From: Bacteroides sp. SM23_62 | GTDB lineage: Bacteria; Bacteroidota; Bacteroidia; Bacteroidales; SM23-62 | Assembly (NCBI GenBank): GCA_001303955.1 | Contig: LJUP01000001.1 | Location: forward strand, 84,328-142,533 | Length of the DNA: 58,206 nucleotides | Direction of reading: 5' to 3' | In this document: in pieces, positions 1 through 9,675 of the stretch | How positions within the stretch are numbered: the stretch's first letter is position 1 | How the letters are laid out: each line of letters begins with the position of its first letter | Position numbers and translations under genes: made by a program | Notes under the pieces: generated by a model | What the model was told of the DNA's origin: nothing | What the model saw: only the letters and a program-made list of their open reading frames with translations | The model's database searches: none

Positions 1-1
1 T

Positions 2-871
2 GCTGCTTCTGTCTGGCTTACTTTTCAGTCCCTTATCGAAGTCAACCGCCCTTATTCACAGGCTGGCTGGAGAAGTTTTTCTTCAGCCGGTAAAATCGCC
101 TGGAAAACCGGTACCAGTTTTGGTTTTCGTGATGGGTGGGCCATCGGGACTTCGCCTGATTACACCATTGGGGTATGGGTTGGGAATGCCGACGGGGAAG
201 GCCGGCCCGGCCTGACCGGAATAGCTGTTGCTGCGCCTGTTCTGTTCGATGTTTTCAGCACACTTCCTTCAAGCAGCTGGTTCCTTGCTCCGTTAAACGA
301 GCTTTACCCGGTTGCAGTATGTCATAAGAGCGGACATCTTCCCGGACCCTTTTGTCCGTCTTTAGACACTATTTATGTACCTGCCAGGGGAAGGGCCTCT
401 GAGCCCTGTCCTTATCACAGAAAAATCCATCTTTCCCCTGACGGAAGATACAGGGTAAACAGTGATTGCCTGCCTATTTCTGGCATGAGGCATGAATCCT
501 GGTTTGTCCTGCCACCGGCGCAAGAGTGGTATTACCGCGCAAAAAATCCTGATTACCGCATTCTCCCGCGGATACATCCCAGCTGTAAACCCCAGGACGA
601 AATCGAATTCATGGAGATGATCTATCCACGGCATTCTGCCAGGATATATGTTCCACGTGAAATGGACGGTTCAAAGGGCGAAATCATTCTTGAGGCTGCT
701 CATCGTCATCCTTCATCGCTGATTTACTGGCATCTAAACAAAACATTTATGGGAACCACCAGACATATTCACCAGATGGGTATTGCGCCCATAAAGGGCA
801 GTTATAGGCTAACCCTTGTTGATGAAAACGGATACTCCCTGGTTCATCGGTTTGAAATTATTGACCTGTAA
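2..871 (+). CDS. pbpC: Penicillin-binding protein 1C, C-terminal part (5' end outside window)
   Basis: The frame is open from the left edge of the window, so the N-terminal glycosyltransferase and most of the transpeptidase domain lie outside. The visible part starts inside the transpeptidase domain: the KTGTS box (bases 104-118) followed by FGFRDGW and a G-V-W-V-G-N strand is the typical end of a class A PBP active site. The remaining 230 or so residues match the PBP1C-type C-terminal extension (BiPBP_C), including a Cys-containing stretch (CHKSG, CPSL, CPYH). The enzyme cross-links peptidoglycan in the periplasm. In other bacteria pbpC often follows an alpha-2-macroglobulin gene, which cannot be checked here. 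The ATG at 485 is internal and is not the start. Confidence 0.93.
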   Translation, partial: AASVWLTFQSLIEVNRPYSQAGWRSFSSAGKIAWKTGTSFGFRDGWAIGTSPDYTIGVWVGNADGEGRPGLTGIAVAAPVLFDVFSTLPSSSWFLAPLNELYPVAVCHKSGHLPGPFCPSLDTIYVPARGRASEPCPYHRKIHLSPDGRYRVNSDCLPISGMRHESWFVLPPAQEWYYRAKNPDYRILPRIHPSCKPQDEIEFMEMIYPRHSARIYVPREMDGSKGEIILEAAHRHPSSLIYWHLNKTFMGTTRHIHQMGIAPIKGSYRLTLVDENGYSLVHRFEIIDL

Positions 872-1000
872 AATAAATTTTCCATTCATCCGGTTGCATC
901 CCGAATTCCGAGTAATTTATGATGAATTCCGTGAAATGTAAAAAAACGTTAAAATGTCCGTGATCTAAACCTTTTGAACCTTTTATCCGTTAATATCTTG

Positions 1001-1008
1001 TATATTTG
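1001..1008 (+). promoter_or_regulatory. Bacteroidetes-type -7 element (TATATTTG) for the S41 protease gene
   Basis: Exact match to TAnnTTTG, the -7 box used by the Bacteroidetes primary sigma factor. It ends 11 bases before the annotated ATG, so transcription would begin at about 1013-1015. No good -33 TTTG was found at the usual distance. The very short leader makes the second in-frame ATG (1035) a serious alternative start. Confidence 0.5.
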
Positions 1009-1019
1009 TTCCGCATTTA

Positions 1020-2747
1020 ATGAATCCCTGGAATATGAGTAGAAAGAAATTGAACAGGAAAGTTACTGTTATTGCTGTAATCGGATTGATCACAGTCAGC
1101 TCGTTGTTCTTTATTGCCTCCTCCAATGATGATTTCAAGCTTGTCAAAAGTCTGGAGATTTATTATTCCCTCTTCCGGGAATTGAACCTGTTTTATGTGG
1201 ATGAAACAAACCCCGAAAAGCTGGTTGAGAACAGCATCAATGGAATGCTTAAGGAACTTGATCCCTATACCACCTATATCCCTGAATCCGATCGTGAAAA
1301 TTTCAATTTTATGACCACTGGACAGTATGGTGGCATCGGTGCCCTTATCCGCAGAAGCGGAGAATATGCAATCATCGCTGAACCATACGAAGGATTTCCT
1401 GCCAGTAAAGTCGGTTTAAAAGCAGGAGACACCATTATATCCATCGATGGTAAACCAATGATTAACCTTGAAATCAGTAAAATCAGTGATCATTTAAAAG
1501 GAAAGCCCAATACATCACTGGAACTGGTCATACGCAGGTACAGCCATCCTGCGCCGATCAAAAAAACCCTTATCCGGGAGAAAATAACCATCAACAATGT
1601 GCCCTATTATGGTATGATAGATGATCATGTAGGATACATACGCCTTGCCAATTTCACTACCGGGGCCGGCCAGGAGACCAAATCGGCCCTACTGGAACTA
1701 AAGAAAAACCCCGGCCTGGAAGCTGTGGTGCTTGACATCAGGGATAATCCAGGTGGCCTTTTGATCGAAGCCGTTGATGTAGCCAATCTTTTCGTCCCGC
1801 AAGGACAGGAAATCGTAAGCACCAAGGGAAGGGTAAAACAATGGGACCAGGTATACCGCACACGTTTCATGCCGGTTGATACGACCATACGTATTGCTGT
1901 GCTCGTCAGCCGTGGCTCAGCATCAGCTTCAGAAATTGTTGCCGGTTCTCTGCAGGATCTTGACCGTGCTGTCATCATCGGGCAGCGCACTTATGGAAAA
2001 GGGCTGGTACAGACAACCCGTGAATTGAGCTATAATACGAGGTTAAAAGTTACCACTGCCAAATATTATATCCCTTCCGGGAGATGTATACAGGCCCTGG
2101 ATTATTCACATCGCAACGAGGACGGGAGTGTTGGAACCATTCCTGATTCACTAATTACTGAATATCAAACAAATAACGGCAGGAAAGTTTATGACGGCGG
2201 GGGTATTCAACCAGATTTTACCATTGAATCGCAGACACTAAGCCAGATAACCATAGCGCTGTTGTCACAATCCCTGATATTTGATTATGCAACTGTTTTT
2301 GCCACCCGCAACGATAGTATTGCAAGCGTCGATGAATTCGAAATCACTGATAAGATCTATGATAATTTCCGTGTATTTGTATCCTCCCGCGACTTTATTT
2401 ACAATACCAGAAGCGAAGAATCACTGAAAAAACTCATAGAAACAGCCACGCGAGAAAAATATTATGATATGGCCAGTGAAGAATTTGCAGCTCTTGAGCA
2501 AAAGCTTGCTCACGATAATGAAAAAGATCTCAATAATTTCAGAGAAGAAATCAAACAATTATTAAAAGAAGAAATTGTTGTCAGATATTACTATCAGAGG
2601 GGTCGTATGCAGGCGATACTTGAAAAGGATACAGGTGTAGATAAGGCCGTGGAGGTATTTGGTCAACCCAATCTTTATCTCACAACCCTGGGTGAAGAAT
2701 CCGCCGGTGTAGAAGCCAGGAGTCCCGCTCTCCATCATCGGGAATGA
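1020..2747 (+). CDS. S41 family C-terminal processing peptidase with PDZ domain
   Basis: The protein is 575 residues long. It has an N-terminal membrane anchor or uncleaved signal (about residues 15-34), a PDZ domain (about 95-175, with a YGGIGALI-type carboxylate-binding loop) and an S41 protease core. The catalytic dyad is visible: Ser302 in GSASASE and Lys327 in GQRTYGKGLVQ, with Gln331 four residues on, the same spacing as in CtpB. Such proteases trim or degrade periplasmic proteins at the C-terminus. The C-terminal 200 residues are a helical tail usual in Bacteroidetes members. Start: ATG 1020 or ATG 1035; the nearby promoter slightly favours 1035. It converges on the MoaD-like gene with only 5 bases between. 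Confidence 0.9.
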   Translation: MNPWNMSRKKLNRKVTVIAVIGLITVSSLFFIASSNDDFKLVKSLEIYYSLFRELNLFYVDETNPEKLVENSINGMLKELDPYTTYIPESDRENFNFMTTGQYGGIGALIRRSGEYAIIAEPYEGFPASKVGLKAGDTIISIDGKPMINLEISKISDHLKGKPNTSLELVIRRYSHPAPIKKTLIREKITINNVPYYGMIDDHVGYIRLANFTTGAGQETKSALLELKKNPGLEAVVLDIRDNPGGLLIEAVDVANLFVPQGQEIVSTKGRVKQWDQVYRTRFMPVDTTIRIAVLVSRGSASASEIVAGSLQDLDRAVIIGQRTYGKGLVQTTRELSYNTRLKVTTAKYYIPSGRCIQALDYSHRNEDGSVGTIPDSLITEYQTNNGRKVYDGGGIQPDFTIESQTLSQITIALLSQSLIFDYATVFATRNDSIASVDEFEITDKIYDNFRVFVSSRDFIYNTRSEESLKKLIETATREKYYDMASEEFAALEQKLAHDNEKDLNNFREEIKQLLKEEIVVRYYYQRGRMQAILEKDTGVDKAVEVFGQPNLYLTTLGEESAGVEARSPALHHRE

Positions 2748-2752
2748 ATACT

Positions 2753-2986
2753 TCATCCACCTGGAATAGGTGGGATCAGGGCGACCTGGTCCCCTTCTTT
2801 TATTCCCACATTTTCATGTACGATCACTCCATTCAGAGAAATTACATAACTCAGTTCCCTGAATCCATCATACTTTGCAGCCAGCATTTCCCTGATTTCA
2901 TATAAAGATTTTATACCTGAAAAAGGTTCTTTTGTTTTACCGGCCTTATCGGCAAGAATTCCCGAATACATTATGGTTACTTCCAT
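2753..2986 (-). CDS. MoaD/ThiS family sulfur-carrier protein
   Basis: This 77-residue ubiquitin-like protein ends in PPIPGG. The terminal Gly-Gly is the residue pair adenylated and thiocarboxylated by a MoeB/ThiF-type E1 enzyme. The sequence reads like MoaD (small subunit of molybdopterin synthase): IKEGDQVALIPPIPGG is the standard end. No moaE, moeB or other cofactor gene lies in the window, so the partner is unknown; it could serve molybdopterin, thiamin or another thiolation pathway. It lies downstream of polA on the same strand (22-base gap) and may be co-transcribed with it. Confidence 0.8.
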   Translation of the reverse strand: MEVTIMYSGILADKAGKTKEPFSGIKSLYEIREMLAAKYDGFRELSYVISLNGVIVHENVGIKEGDQVALIPPIPGG

Positions 2987-3008
2987 ATATTAAATGATAA
3001 TATTATTG

Positions 3009-5783
3009 CTAGTGAGCCTCCAGCCAGTTATCTCCTGTACCATAATCAACAAGCAACGGAACGGATAAGGTATAGGCATTTTCCATCTCCCTGATAACCA
3101 TTCGTTTCACTTCCTCTGACTCTTTTTTATATACATCAAATACCAATTCGTCATGGACCTGTAAAATCATCTTTGTCCTGTAATTATTCCTCTGCAGGTT
3201 CTCCTGTATCCTGATCATGGCAATTTTAATGATGTCAGCTGCAGAACCCTGAATGGGGGCATTGATGGCATTCCGTTCAGCAAACCCCCTTACAACGGCA
3301 TTCCTTGATAAAATATCGTGCAGGTACCTTCTTCTTCCCAGCATGGTTTCCACATAACCTTTTTCCCTGGCTTTTTGTATCATTTCATCCATGTATTTCC
3401 TGATCCTTGTGTAGGTATTGAAGTAACTGTCTATTAATTGTTTTGCATCCGTTCTCGGTATGTTCATCCGCTGTGCCAGCCCAAATGCCGAGATTCCGTA
3501 AATAATGCCAAAGTTTGCCGTTTTGGCCTTCCCCCGTTGTTCTTTTGTTACTTGTTCTGGAGGGACTTCAAAAATTTTCGATGCAGTGGCAGTATGTATG
3601 TCCTCCCCTTTTTGAAATGCTTCAATCATCAGGGGGTCCTGGCTCATATGTGCCATAATTCGGAGTTCAATCTGACTGTAATCGGCAGAGAGAAACACAT
3701 TCTCAGCACTTCTGGGAATAAAAGATTTCCTGATCTCCCTCCCTTTTTCTTCCCGTATCGGAATATTTTGAAGATTTGGATTATTTGAGCTGAGCCTTCC
3801 AGTTGCAGCAACGGCTTGATTATATGAGGTATGTATTAATCCGGTCCGAGGATTGATCATCTTTGGCAGAGCTTCAACATAAGTGGAAAGTAATTTCTTC
3901 AAGGTTCTGAATTCAAGCACTTTCCCAACAACAGGATGTTTATCTGTCAGCCGTATCAGTACTTCTTCACCGGTAGAATACTGTTTTGTTTTGGTTTTTC
4001 TGGCATCAGAGCTGATCTTTAGTTTATCAAAAAGTACCTCTCCCAGTTGCTTGGGTGAAGAAATATTGAATTCCTCTCCCGATAATTCGTATATGGAATC
4101 TCTTAGCTCCAGAAGCGCAGTTTCCAGTTCTCCTCCATATTGCCGTAAAGCATACTTATCAAGCTTTACTCCGTTTTCTTCCATGGCACAGAGAACGCTG
4201 ATCAAAGGAAATTCTATTTCTTCTGCTAAACTGCCAAAGCCGTTTTGGTTCAGCTCATCTTTGAGAATATGGTATAATTGCCATGTTACATCTGTGTCTT
4301 CACAGGCATAATCTACCAGCCTTTCAACCGGGACATCCCGCATGTTTCCCTGCTTGCTGCCTTTTTTACCAATCAGTTCTTCGGTATGGATTGTCCTGTA
4401 ATCCAGGTAAACTTCAGCGAGATAGTCAAGGTTGTGCTTTTGCTCAGGCCGCAGCAGGTAATGTGCGATCATTGTATCAAATACGGGTCCATTAAGCTTA
4501 ATGCCATAATTACGCATTACCTGCATATCGTATTTAAGGTTCTGACCAATTATCAAAGATTTCTTATTTTCAAGAACATCGCGGAATTTTTCAACAAGAA
4601 CAACGGCTTCTTTTCTTATTTCCGGGACAGGTACATACCATCCCTGATGCTTATACCATGAAAATGCCATTCCTACCAATTCGGCATCTATTGCATTTAT
4701 ACTCGTTGTTTCGGTATCAAAACAAAAGGCTGGTTGTCCATTTAACCGATCAATTAAATCTTCGATAAGGGCCGGATTATCAGCACATACATAGGCATGT
4801 TCAATATCTTTCAGTGTCTTTAAAGACTTTGAAAAGGTGTCTTTTTCTGATCCCTGCTCCTGGAACAGGGAACCCTGTTCAATGTTTAATGGTTCTTCCT
4901 TGTCATTTATGGCGGATAAGACCCTGGCAGCCAGGGTCTTAAACTCTAATTCCCGAAACAGGTTGACGAGTTCATCTTTTTCAGCTCCTTCAAATAATAG
5001 TTGGTTTTCATCAAATTCAACTGGAACGTCAAGCCTGATGGTGACAAGATCTTTTGACAATGCTATCTGCTCTTTATTCTGCAGTATGCTCTCCTGTACC
5101 TTTCCTTTCAAATCATCAGTATGTTGGAAAAGGTTTTCAATGGTCTGGTATGAAGAGATCAATTTTTTTGCAGTCTTTTCCCCGATCCCTGGAGCACCCG
5201 GGATATTGTCAGAACTGTCTCCCCATAACGCCAGGACATCAATAACCTGCCTTGGGTCCTTAACCTCAAAAGTCTCTTTTACTTCTTGAGTTCCAATAAT
5301 TTCAGATTCATTCCCGGATCTTCTTGGCCTGTACATGAATACCTTGTCCTTGACCAGTTGAGCATAATCTTTATCCGGGGTCATCATGTAAACATCAAAT
5401 CCTTTATCCCTGGCTTTCCAGGCCAATGTCCCTATGACATCATCTGCCTCATATCCCTGAACTTCAATCACAGGGATATTAAATGCTTCGATGATTTTTT
5501 TTATCCATGGAACAGATTTCTTTATTTCTTCCGGGGTAGCTTCCCTGTTGGCTTTATATTCGGGAAATTTTGCGTGCCTGAATGTTGGTCCCGGGGGATC
5601 AAAAACCACCGCAATATGAGTAGGTGATTCAGTTCTTAATATCTCTTCCAGGGAGGCAGTGAATCCGTAAATGGCAGATGTATTCAATCCCTTTGAATTG
5701 ATCATCTGTGACCGAATAAAGGCATAATATGCCCTGAATATAAGGGCATAGGCGTCTAAAAGAAAGAGCTTCTTCTGTTCCAT
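3009..5783 (-). CDS. polA: DNA polymerase I (5'-3' exo, 3'-5' exo and polymerase domains)
   Basis: At 924 residues this is a full-length enzyme for Okazaki-fragment processing and repair synthesis. The 5'-3' exonuclease domain (about 1-290) shows EADDVIG near 112, DKDYAQL near 137 and GDSSDNIPG near 188. The proofreading domain looks catalytically intact: DTET at 356-359, NLKYD at 415-419 and the YACED motif near 492-496; many bacterial Pol I proteins have lost these. The polymerase domain carries motif A (DYSQIELR from 701), motif B (RGKAKTANFGIIYG from 750) and motif C (QVHDE near the end). The ATG at 5783 gives the usual N-terminus (MEQKKLFLLD). The MoaD-like gene follows on the same strand. 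Confidence 0.98.
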   Translation of the reverse strand: MEQKKLFLLDAYALIFRAYYAFIRSQMINSKGLNTSAIYGFTASLEEILRTESPTHIAVVFDPPGPTFRHAKFPEYKANREATPEEIKKSVPWIKKIIEAFNIPVIEVQGYEADDVIGTLAWKARDKGFDVYMMTPDKDYAQLVKDKVFMYRPRRSGNESEIIGTQEVKETFEVKDPRQVIDVLALWGDSSDNIPGAPGIGEKTAKKLISSYQTIENLFQHTDDLKGKVQESILQNKEQIALSKDLVTIRLDVPVEFDENQLLFEGAEKDELVNLFRELEFKTLAARVLSAINDKEEPLNIEQGSLFQEQGSEKDTFSKSLKTLKDIEHAYVCADNPALIEDLIDRLNGQPAFCFDTETTSINAIDAELVGMAFSWYKHQGWYVPVPEIRKEAVVLVEKFRDVLENKKSLIIGQNLKYDMQVMRNYGIKLNGPVFDTMIAHYLLRPEQKHNLDYLAEVYLDYRTIHTEELIGKKGSKQGNMRDVPVERLVDYACEDTDVTWQLYHILKDELNQNGFGSLAEEIEFPLISVLCAMEENGVKLDKYALRQYGGELETALLELRDSIYELSGEEFNISSPKQLGEVLFDKLKISSDARKTKTKQYSTGEEVLIRLTDKHPVVGKVLEFRTLKKLLSTYVEALPKMINPRTGLIHTSYNQAVAATGRLSSNNPNLQNIPIREEKGREIRKSFIPRSAENVFLSADYSQIELRIMAHMSQDPLMIEAFQKGEDIHTATASKIFEVPPEQVTKEQRGKAKTANFGIIYGISAFGLAQRMNIPRTDAKQLIDSYFNTYTRIRKYMDEMIQKAREKGYVETMLGRRRYLHDILSRNAVVRGFAERNAINAPIQGSAADIIKIAMIRIQENLQRNNYRTKMILQVHDELVFDVYKKESEEVKRMVIREMENAYTLSVPLLVDYGTGDNWLEAH

Positions 5784-5826
5784 GTTGAAAGATAAGAAAT
5801 TCCTGCGTTACAAACACAGATGGGAT

Positions 5827-6276
5827 TTATTGGTTATCAGCCGCAAACCATTCTGCATATGATGTGGCTGTCTCCACCAGACGAAGACTGAAAAGAGAGA
5901 CATGGGCTGGCAGCTGTGTCCGGATCCTATCTGCCATGTCAATTACCAGGTTTTCACAGGTTGGCTGATAATCAACGACGTAAAACTTTTCAAACATTTG
6001 TTCTACCCGTTCTATATCAGGCTGGCTGGCCCTTGAACTGATGACCACAGAATGATCAAATAAATCCACAACATGTTGATTAACAAGTTTTTTCAGGTCA
6101 GAAAAATCAATTACCATGCCAAGTTTTGTGTTGTTTATATCCCTGCTCGGCTGACCAGAAACAGTTACATATAATTGATAGGAATGACCGTGAATATTCC
6201 TGCATGGACCATCATAATTCCACAGAGCATGGGCCATTTCAAAAGTAAAACTCTTTGTAACCCTAATATTTGCCAT
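5827..6276 (-). CDS. queD: 6-carboxytetrahydropterin synthase / 6-pyruvoyl-tetrahydropterin synthase family
   Basis: The 149-residue protein has the zinc histidines of the family: His16 in FEMAH, and His29 and His31 in NIHGHSY. Cys25 lies four residues before HGH, the spacing of the catalytic cysteine in QueD and PTPS, which argues against the cysteine-less folate-type PTPS-III. The FDHS and PTCEN motifs complete the active site. QueD converts dihydroneopterin triphosphate to 6-carboxytetrahydropterin, the second step to queuosine. No queC, queE or queF is nearby. It lies 4 bases downstream of the ArsR gene, so the two probably form an operon. Confidence 0.88.
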   Translation of the reverse strand: MANIRVTKSFTFEMAHALWNYDGPCRNIHGHSYQLYVTVSGQPSRDINNTKLGMVIDFSDLKKLVNQHVVDLFDHSVVISSRASQPDIERVEQMFEKFYVVDYQPTCENLVIDMADRIRTQLPAHVSLFSLRLVETATSYAEWFAADNQ

Positions 6277-6280
6277 CTAT

Positions 6281-6598
6281 CTAGATACAAGCACACTGGC
6301 TTATACAATCTACAATGCTGCTGAGATTTTGGTGTTTTAGGAAATAATAAGTGTTCTTCCCTTCTCTCTTCGAAGACAGAACACCCTTATCCTTCAGAAT
6401 TCCAAGATGGTGGGAAGTGGTTGATTGTTCGATTTTTAATAATTCATGTATTTCTGTAACCGTCAATTTTTTACCATTGTCAAGATAATTCAGTATGGCG
6501 ATTCGCATGGGATGCGCAATGGCCTTAAGCATATTTGCGGCTTTTTCCAGTTCTTCGGGACTCAACTTATCGAATTTCATATCAACCGTATTTAGCAT
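6281..6598 (-). CDS. ArsR-family winged-helix transcriptional regulator
   Basis: This 105-residue regulator has the ArsR fold: a KAIAHPMRIAIL helix, a helix-turn-helix with the recognition sequence EQSTTSHHLGILKDKGVL, and a wing (KREGKNTYYFL). The C-terminus ends in a Cys-rich tail (Cys98, Cys102, Cys104 in DCISQCACI) that could form a metal or redox site, as in ArsR members that sense through the last helix. It is the first gene of a likely two-gene unit with queD. A TAnnTTTG element lies 12 bases upstream. Met7 is an alternative start. The effector is unknown. Confidence 0.85.
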   Translation of the reverse strand: MLNTVDMKFDKLSPEELEKAANMLKAIAHPMRIAILNYLDNGKKLTVTEIHELLKIEQSTTSHHLGILKDKGVLSSKREGKNTYYFLKHQNLSSIVDCISQCACI

Positions 6599-6610
6599 TA
6601 TTCATAGATG

Positions 6611-6618
6611 CAAATATA
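6611..6618 (-). promoter_or_regulatory. Bacteroidetes-type -7 element for the ArsR-queD unit
   Basis: On the minus strand this reads TATATTTG, matching TAnnTTTG. Transcription would start near 6606, giving a leader of about 8 bases to the ATG at 6598. The surrounding 120 bases are AT-rich and separate this gene from the divergent prenyltransferase. Confidence 0.5.
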
Positions 6619-6768
6619 TAAATATCTAATCTCAAATGTATTATTAAAATCAAATTTTCGAATCCATCTATATTTAAATCAGAGATTTAGAATCTTTCTA
6701 GCCAAATACTCAGCTGTTTAAACCATTTTATTCCTATTTTTACCTCTTTACCAATCAGCAGCTTGCGG

Positions 6769-7743
6769 ATGTCGCTACTAAATGAAATCCGAAAACCAAT
6801 TTACCCCGAAATGCAGCAATTTGAAAAGCATTTTCGTGAGTCAATGAAAAGTAACATCCCGCTTTTAAATATTATTACTAACTACCTGCTAAGGCGGAAG
6901 GGAAAACAGATGAGGCCTATGTTTGTTTTCCTTACAGCCGGACTTTGCGGGGAAATAACTCCTTCTTCTTATAACGCAGCCAGCCTGATAGAATTACTTC
7001 ATACAGCCTCATTAATTCATGATGATGTAGTTGACGAATCTTATGAACGCAGGGGTTTTTTCTCCATTAATGCCTTGTGGAAATCAAAAGTTTCAGTACT
7101 GCTCGGGGATTATCTTCTGGCCAAGGGGCTATTATTATCCGTAAAAGAAAAAGAATATGAATTACTCCGGCTTGTTTCGGATGCAGTCAGGGAAATGAGC
7201 GAAGGAGAACTGATGCAAATTCAAAAATCAAGAAAATTGAATATTACCAAAGATGAATATTTCGATATCATAAAAAAAAAGACGGCGACCCTTATAGCTG
7301 CGTGCACTGCCTGCGGGGCCTGGTCTGCAAGTAGAGACAATACACTTACTGAAAAATTCAGATTTTTTGGTGAAAAGGTCGGTATGGCATTTCAAATCAA
7401 GGATGATTTATTTGATTATCAGAAGCAAGGATTTATTGGCAAGCCTACCGGGAATGATATCAAAGAAAAGAAATTTACGCTTCCTCTGATTCACGCACTC
7501 GAAGTCTGTCCGGAGAAGAAAAGAAAACATATCATCAGGACAATCCGCAAGCATAATAACAATGCCGGTAAAGTACAGGAGATAATTGGTTTCGCCCGGA
7601 CATATGAAGGGCTTGAATACAGTGAGGACAAGATGTTCAGCTATCGTGATGAAGCCTTGGCAATTTTAGAGGAAATGCCTGATAATCAACACAGAAAGTC
7701 TCTTCAGGATCTCGTAAATTATGTAGTCGAACGTAAAAAATAA
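6769..7743 (+). CDS. Polyprenyl (trans-isoprenyl) diphosphate synthase
   Basis: The protein is about 324 residues and belongs to the long-chain trans-prenyltransferase family. The first Asp-rich motif is DDVVD (in LIHDDVVDES) and the second is DDLFD (in IKDDLFDYQ); both bind magnesium and the allylic diphosphate. GKQMRPMFVFLTAG near the N-terminus is the isopentenyl-diphosphate region. It likely makes the octaprenyl or similar side chain of menaquinone, or a related lipid. I prefer the ATG at 6769 to the TTG two codons upstream (6763). It diverges from the ArsR gene and converges on uvrC. Confidence 0.92.
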   Translation: MSLLNEIRKPIYPEMQQFEKHFRESMKSNIPLLNIITNYLLRRKGKQMRPMFVFLTAGLCGEITPSSYNAASLIELLHTASLIHDDVVDESYERRGFFSINALWKSKVSVLLGDYLLAKGLLLSVKEKEYELLRLVSDAVREMSEGELMQIQKSRKLNITKDEYFDIIKKKTATLIAACTACGAWSASRDNTLTEKFRFFGEKVGMAFQIKDDLFDYQKQGFIGKPTGNDIKEKKFTLPLIHALEVCPEKKRKHIIRTIRKHNNNAGKVQEIIGFARTYEGLEYSEDKMFSYRDEALAILEEMPDNQHRKSLQDLVNYVVERKK

Positions 7744-7764
7744 GACGGAGCACCTTTTATAAAT

Positions 7765-9591
7765 TTACCCGTTATTTTTCTTGAAATAGTTGATTAATAT
7801 GGTGGCCTTTCCTAGGCCAATTATTTCTTTCAATGATTCAAACCCTGCATTCCTGATACCATCGACAGAATTAAAATGAAGCAGTAGCCGTTGCTTTGTC
7901 TGCTCTCCTATTCCCTTTATTGAATCCAGCTCAGAATTTATCATTGATCTGCTGCGAACTTCCCGGTGGAAAGCAATACCGAACCGGTGAGCTTCGTTCC
8001 TGAGCTGCTGTATGATTTTTAGCGTTTCAGAGTTTTTGTCTATATACAAAGGTACTTTATCCCCGGGATAATATAATTCCTCCAGCCTTTTTGCGACACC
8101 AATGATGGCCATTTTCCCGTGCAGGTTTAATTTTTCAAGACTTTTAACTGCAGCGTTCAATTGCCCTTTCCCACCATCTATTACAACCAACTGTGGAAGT
8201 GCCTGGTTCTCGTCCAGTAATCTCCTGTAGCGCCTGAATATGATTTCTTCCATTGACGCAAAATCATCAGGTCCACGTACGGTCTTCACATGGTAATGTC
8301 TGTATTCTTTTTTACTCGGTTTAGCATCACGAAATACAACACATGCAGCCACGGGATCTGTTCCCTGCAAGTTAGAGTTATCAAAGCATTCAATATGTTT
8401 TGGGGGTACCTTCAAGCGTAGGTCTTTTTTCATTGTTTCAAGGACCCGTGCTGTTTTGTTTTCTGTCTTCGATTGCGCTGCCTTTTTCTTACGTTCCAGT
8501 TGATAATGTTTTGCATTTCTTTCACTGAGCTCCAGAAGATGCTTTTTGTCACCCTTTACGGGCACTACAAACCGGATATTCCCGAGTGGCAGTTCTATCC
8601 GCAGTGGCACAATGATCTCCCGTGCATCACTTTTGATCTTTTGCCTGATGTCAATAATTGCCAGTGATAAAAGATCCACATTTGTTTCATCCAGTTTTTT
8701 TTTCAATTCGACGGTATGGGCCTGCACAATTGCTCCGCTTACGATCTTCAGATAGTTTACAAAGGCAAAATTTTCTTCTTCTACGATTGAGAAAACATCT
8801 AAATTATTTATCCTTTGATTTACGATAGTAGATTTGCTTCTATATTTATCCAGTATTTCAATTTTTGATTTTATTAATTGTGCATCTTCAAATCTGTATT
8901 CAGCCGAATAAATTTTCATTAGTTTTTTCAGCTGCATTGAAACCTGCCTTATGTTTCCCTTTAAAATCTGGTGTACCTGTTTTATATATTCATTATAATC
9001 CTCCTGTTTTATCATATTTATGCAAGGAGCCTTACAATTACCCATATGATACTCCAGACAAACTTTATACTTCCCACTTTCTATATGCTCCCTGTCCAGG
9101 TTTAATTTACATGTCCTCAAAGGATATAATTGCCTTATCAATTCAATAAGGGTTTTTACCATTACCACCGAAGTATACGGTCCGTAATATACAGATCCAT
9201 CCTGAATTAAATTACGTGTGTAAAAAACCCTCGGAAATCGTTCATTCTTAATACATATCCAAGGAAAAGTTTTATCATCTTTTAACATCACATTATATCT
9301 GGGCTGATGTTTCTTTACCAGATTATTTTCAAGCAGCAATGCATCAGATTCAGTCGAGACAACAATATGTTTAATGCTGGCAATTTTACTAACCAGTACT
9401 TTCATTTTATAATTATCCTTATTTGATCTAGTGAAATATGATGAGACCCTTTTTTTTAGGTCCCTGGCCTTCCCGATATATAAATAATTTCCATTTTTGT
9501 CAAAATACTGATATACACCGGGTTTGTTGGGAAGTACTTCAATTACCAATTTCAAATAATCATAACGCTCGTTTTTAAGCGGTTTACCCAT
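7765..9591 (-). CDS. uvrC: UvrABC excinuclease subunit C
   Basis: The 608-residue protein has the full UvrC layout: a GIY-YIG nuclease near the N-terminus (GVYQYF then YLYIGKA) for the 3' incision; a Cys-rich segment (CKLN, CLEYHMGNCKAPC); a UVR domain that contacts UvrB (YRFEDAQLIKSKIEIL); an RNase H-like nuclease for the 5' incision (ECFDNSNLQGT and VVIDGGKGQLNAA); and a C-terminal helix-hairpin-helix pair. It performs dual incision in nucleotide excision repair. It is the last gene of the long minus-strand run, 84 bases downstream of apt. Confidence 0.98.
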   Translation of the reverse strand: MGKPLKNERYDYLKLVIEVLPNKPGVYQYFDKNGNYLYIGKARDLKKRVSSYFTRSNKDNYKMKVLVSKIASIKHIVVSTESDALLLENNLVKKHQPRYNVMLKDDKTFPWICIKNERFPRVFYTRNLIQDGSVYYGPYTSVVMVKTLIELIRQLYPLRTCKLNLDREHIESGKYKVCLEYHMGNCKAPCINMIKQEDYNEYIKQVHQILKGNIRQVSMQLKKLMKIYSAEYRFEDAQLIKSKIEILDKYRSKSTIVNQRINNLDVFSIVEEENFAFVNYLKIVSGAIVQAHTVELKKKLDETNVDLLSLAIIDIRQKIKSDAREIIVPLRIELPLGNIRFVVPVKGDKKHLLELSERNAKHYQLERKKKAAQSKTENKTARVLETMKKDLRLKVPPKHIECFDNSNLQGTDPVAACVVFRDAKPSKKEYRHYHVKTVRGPDDFASMEEIIFRRYRRLLDENQALPQLVVIDGGKGQLNAAVKSLEKLNLHGKMAIIGVAKRLEELYYPGDKVPLYIDKNSETLKIIQQLRNEAHRFGIAFHREVRSRSMINSELDSIKGIGEQTKQRLLLHFNSVDGIRNAGFESLKEIIGLGKATILINYFKKNNG

Positions 9592-9675
9592 GTCTTCTCT
9601 TATTACATGCGACCTTGTTCATCTTGTCTGAACGAGAATATCAGTCAGCCCTCAGGAATAAGAGCTTTCATTAAC

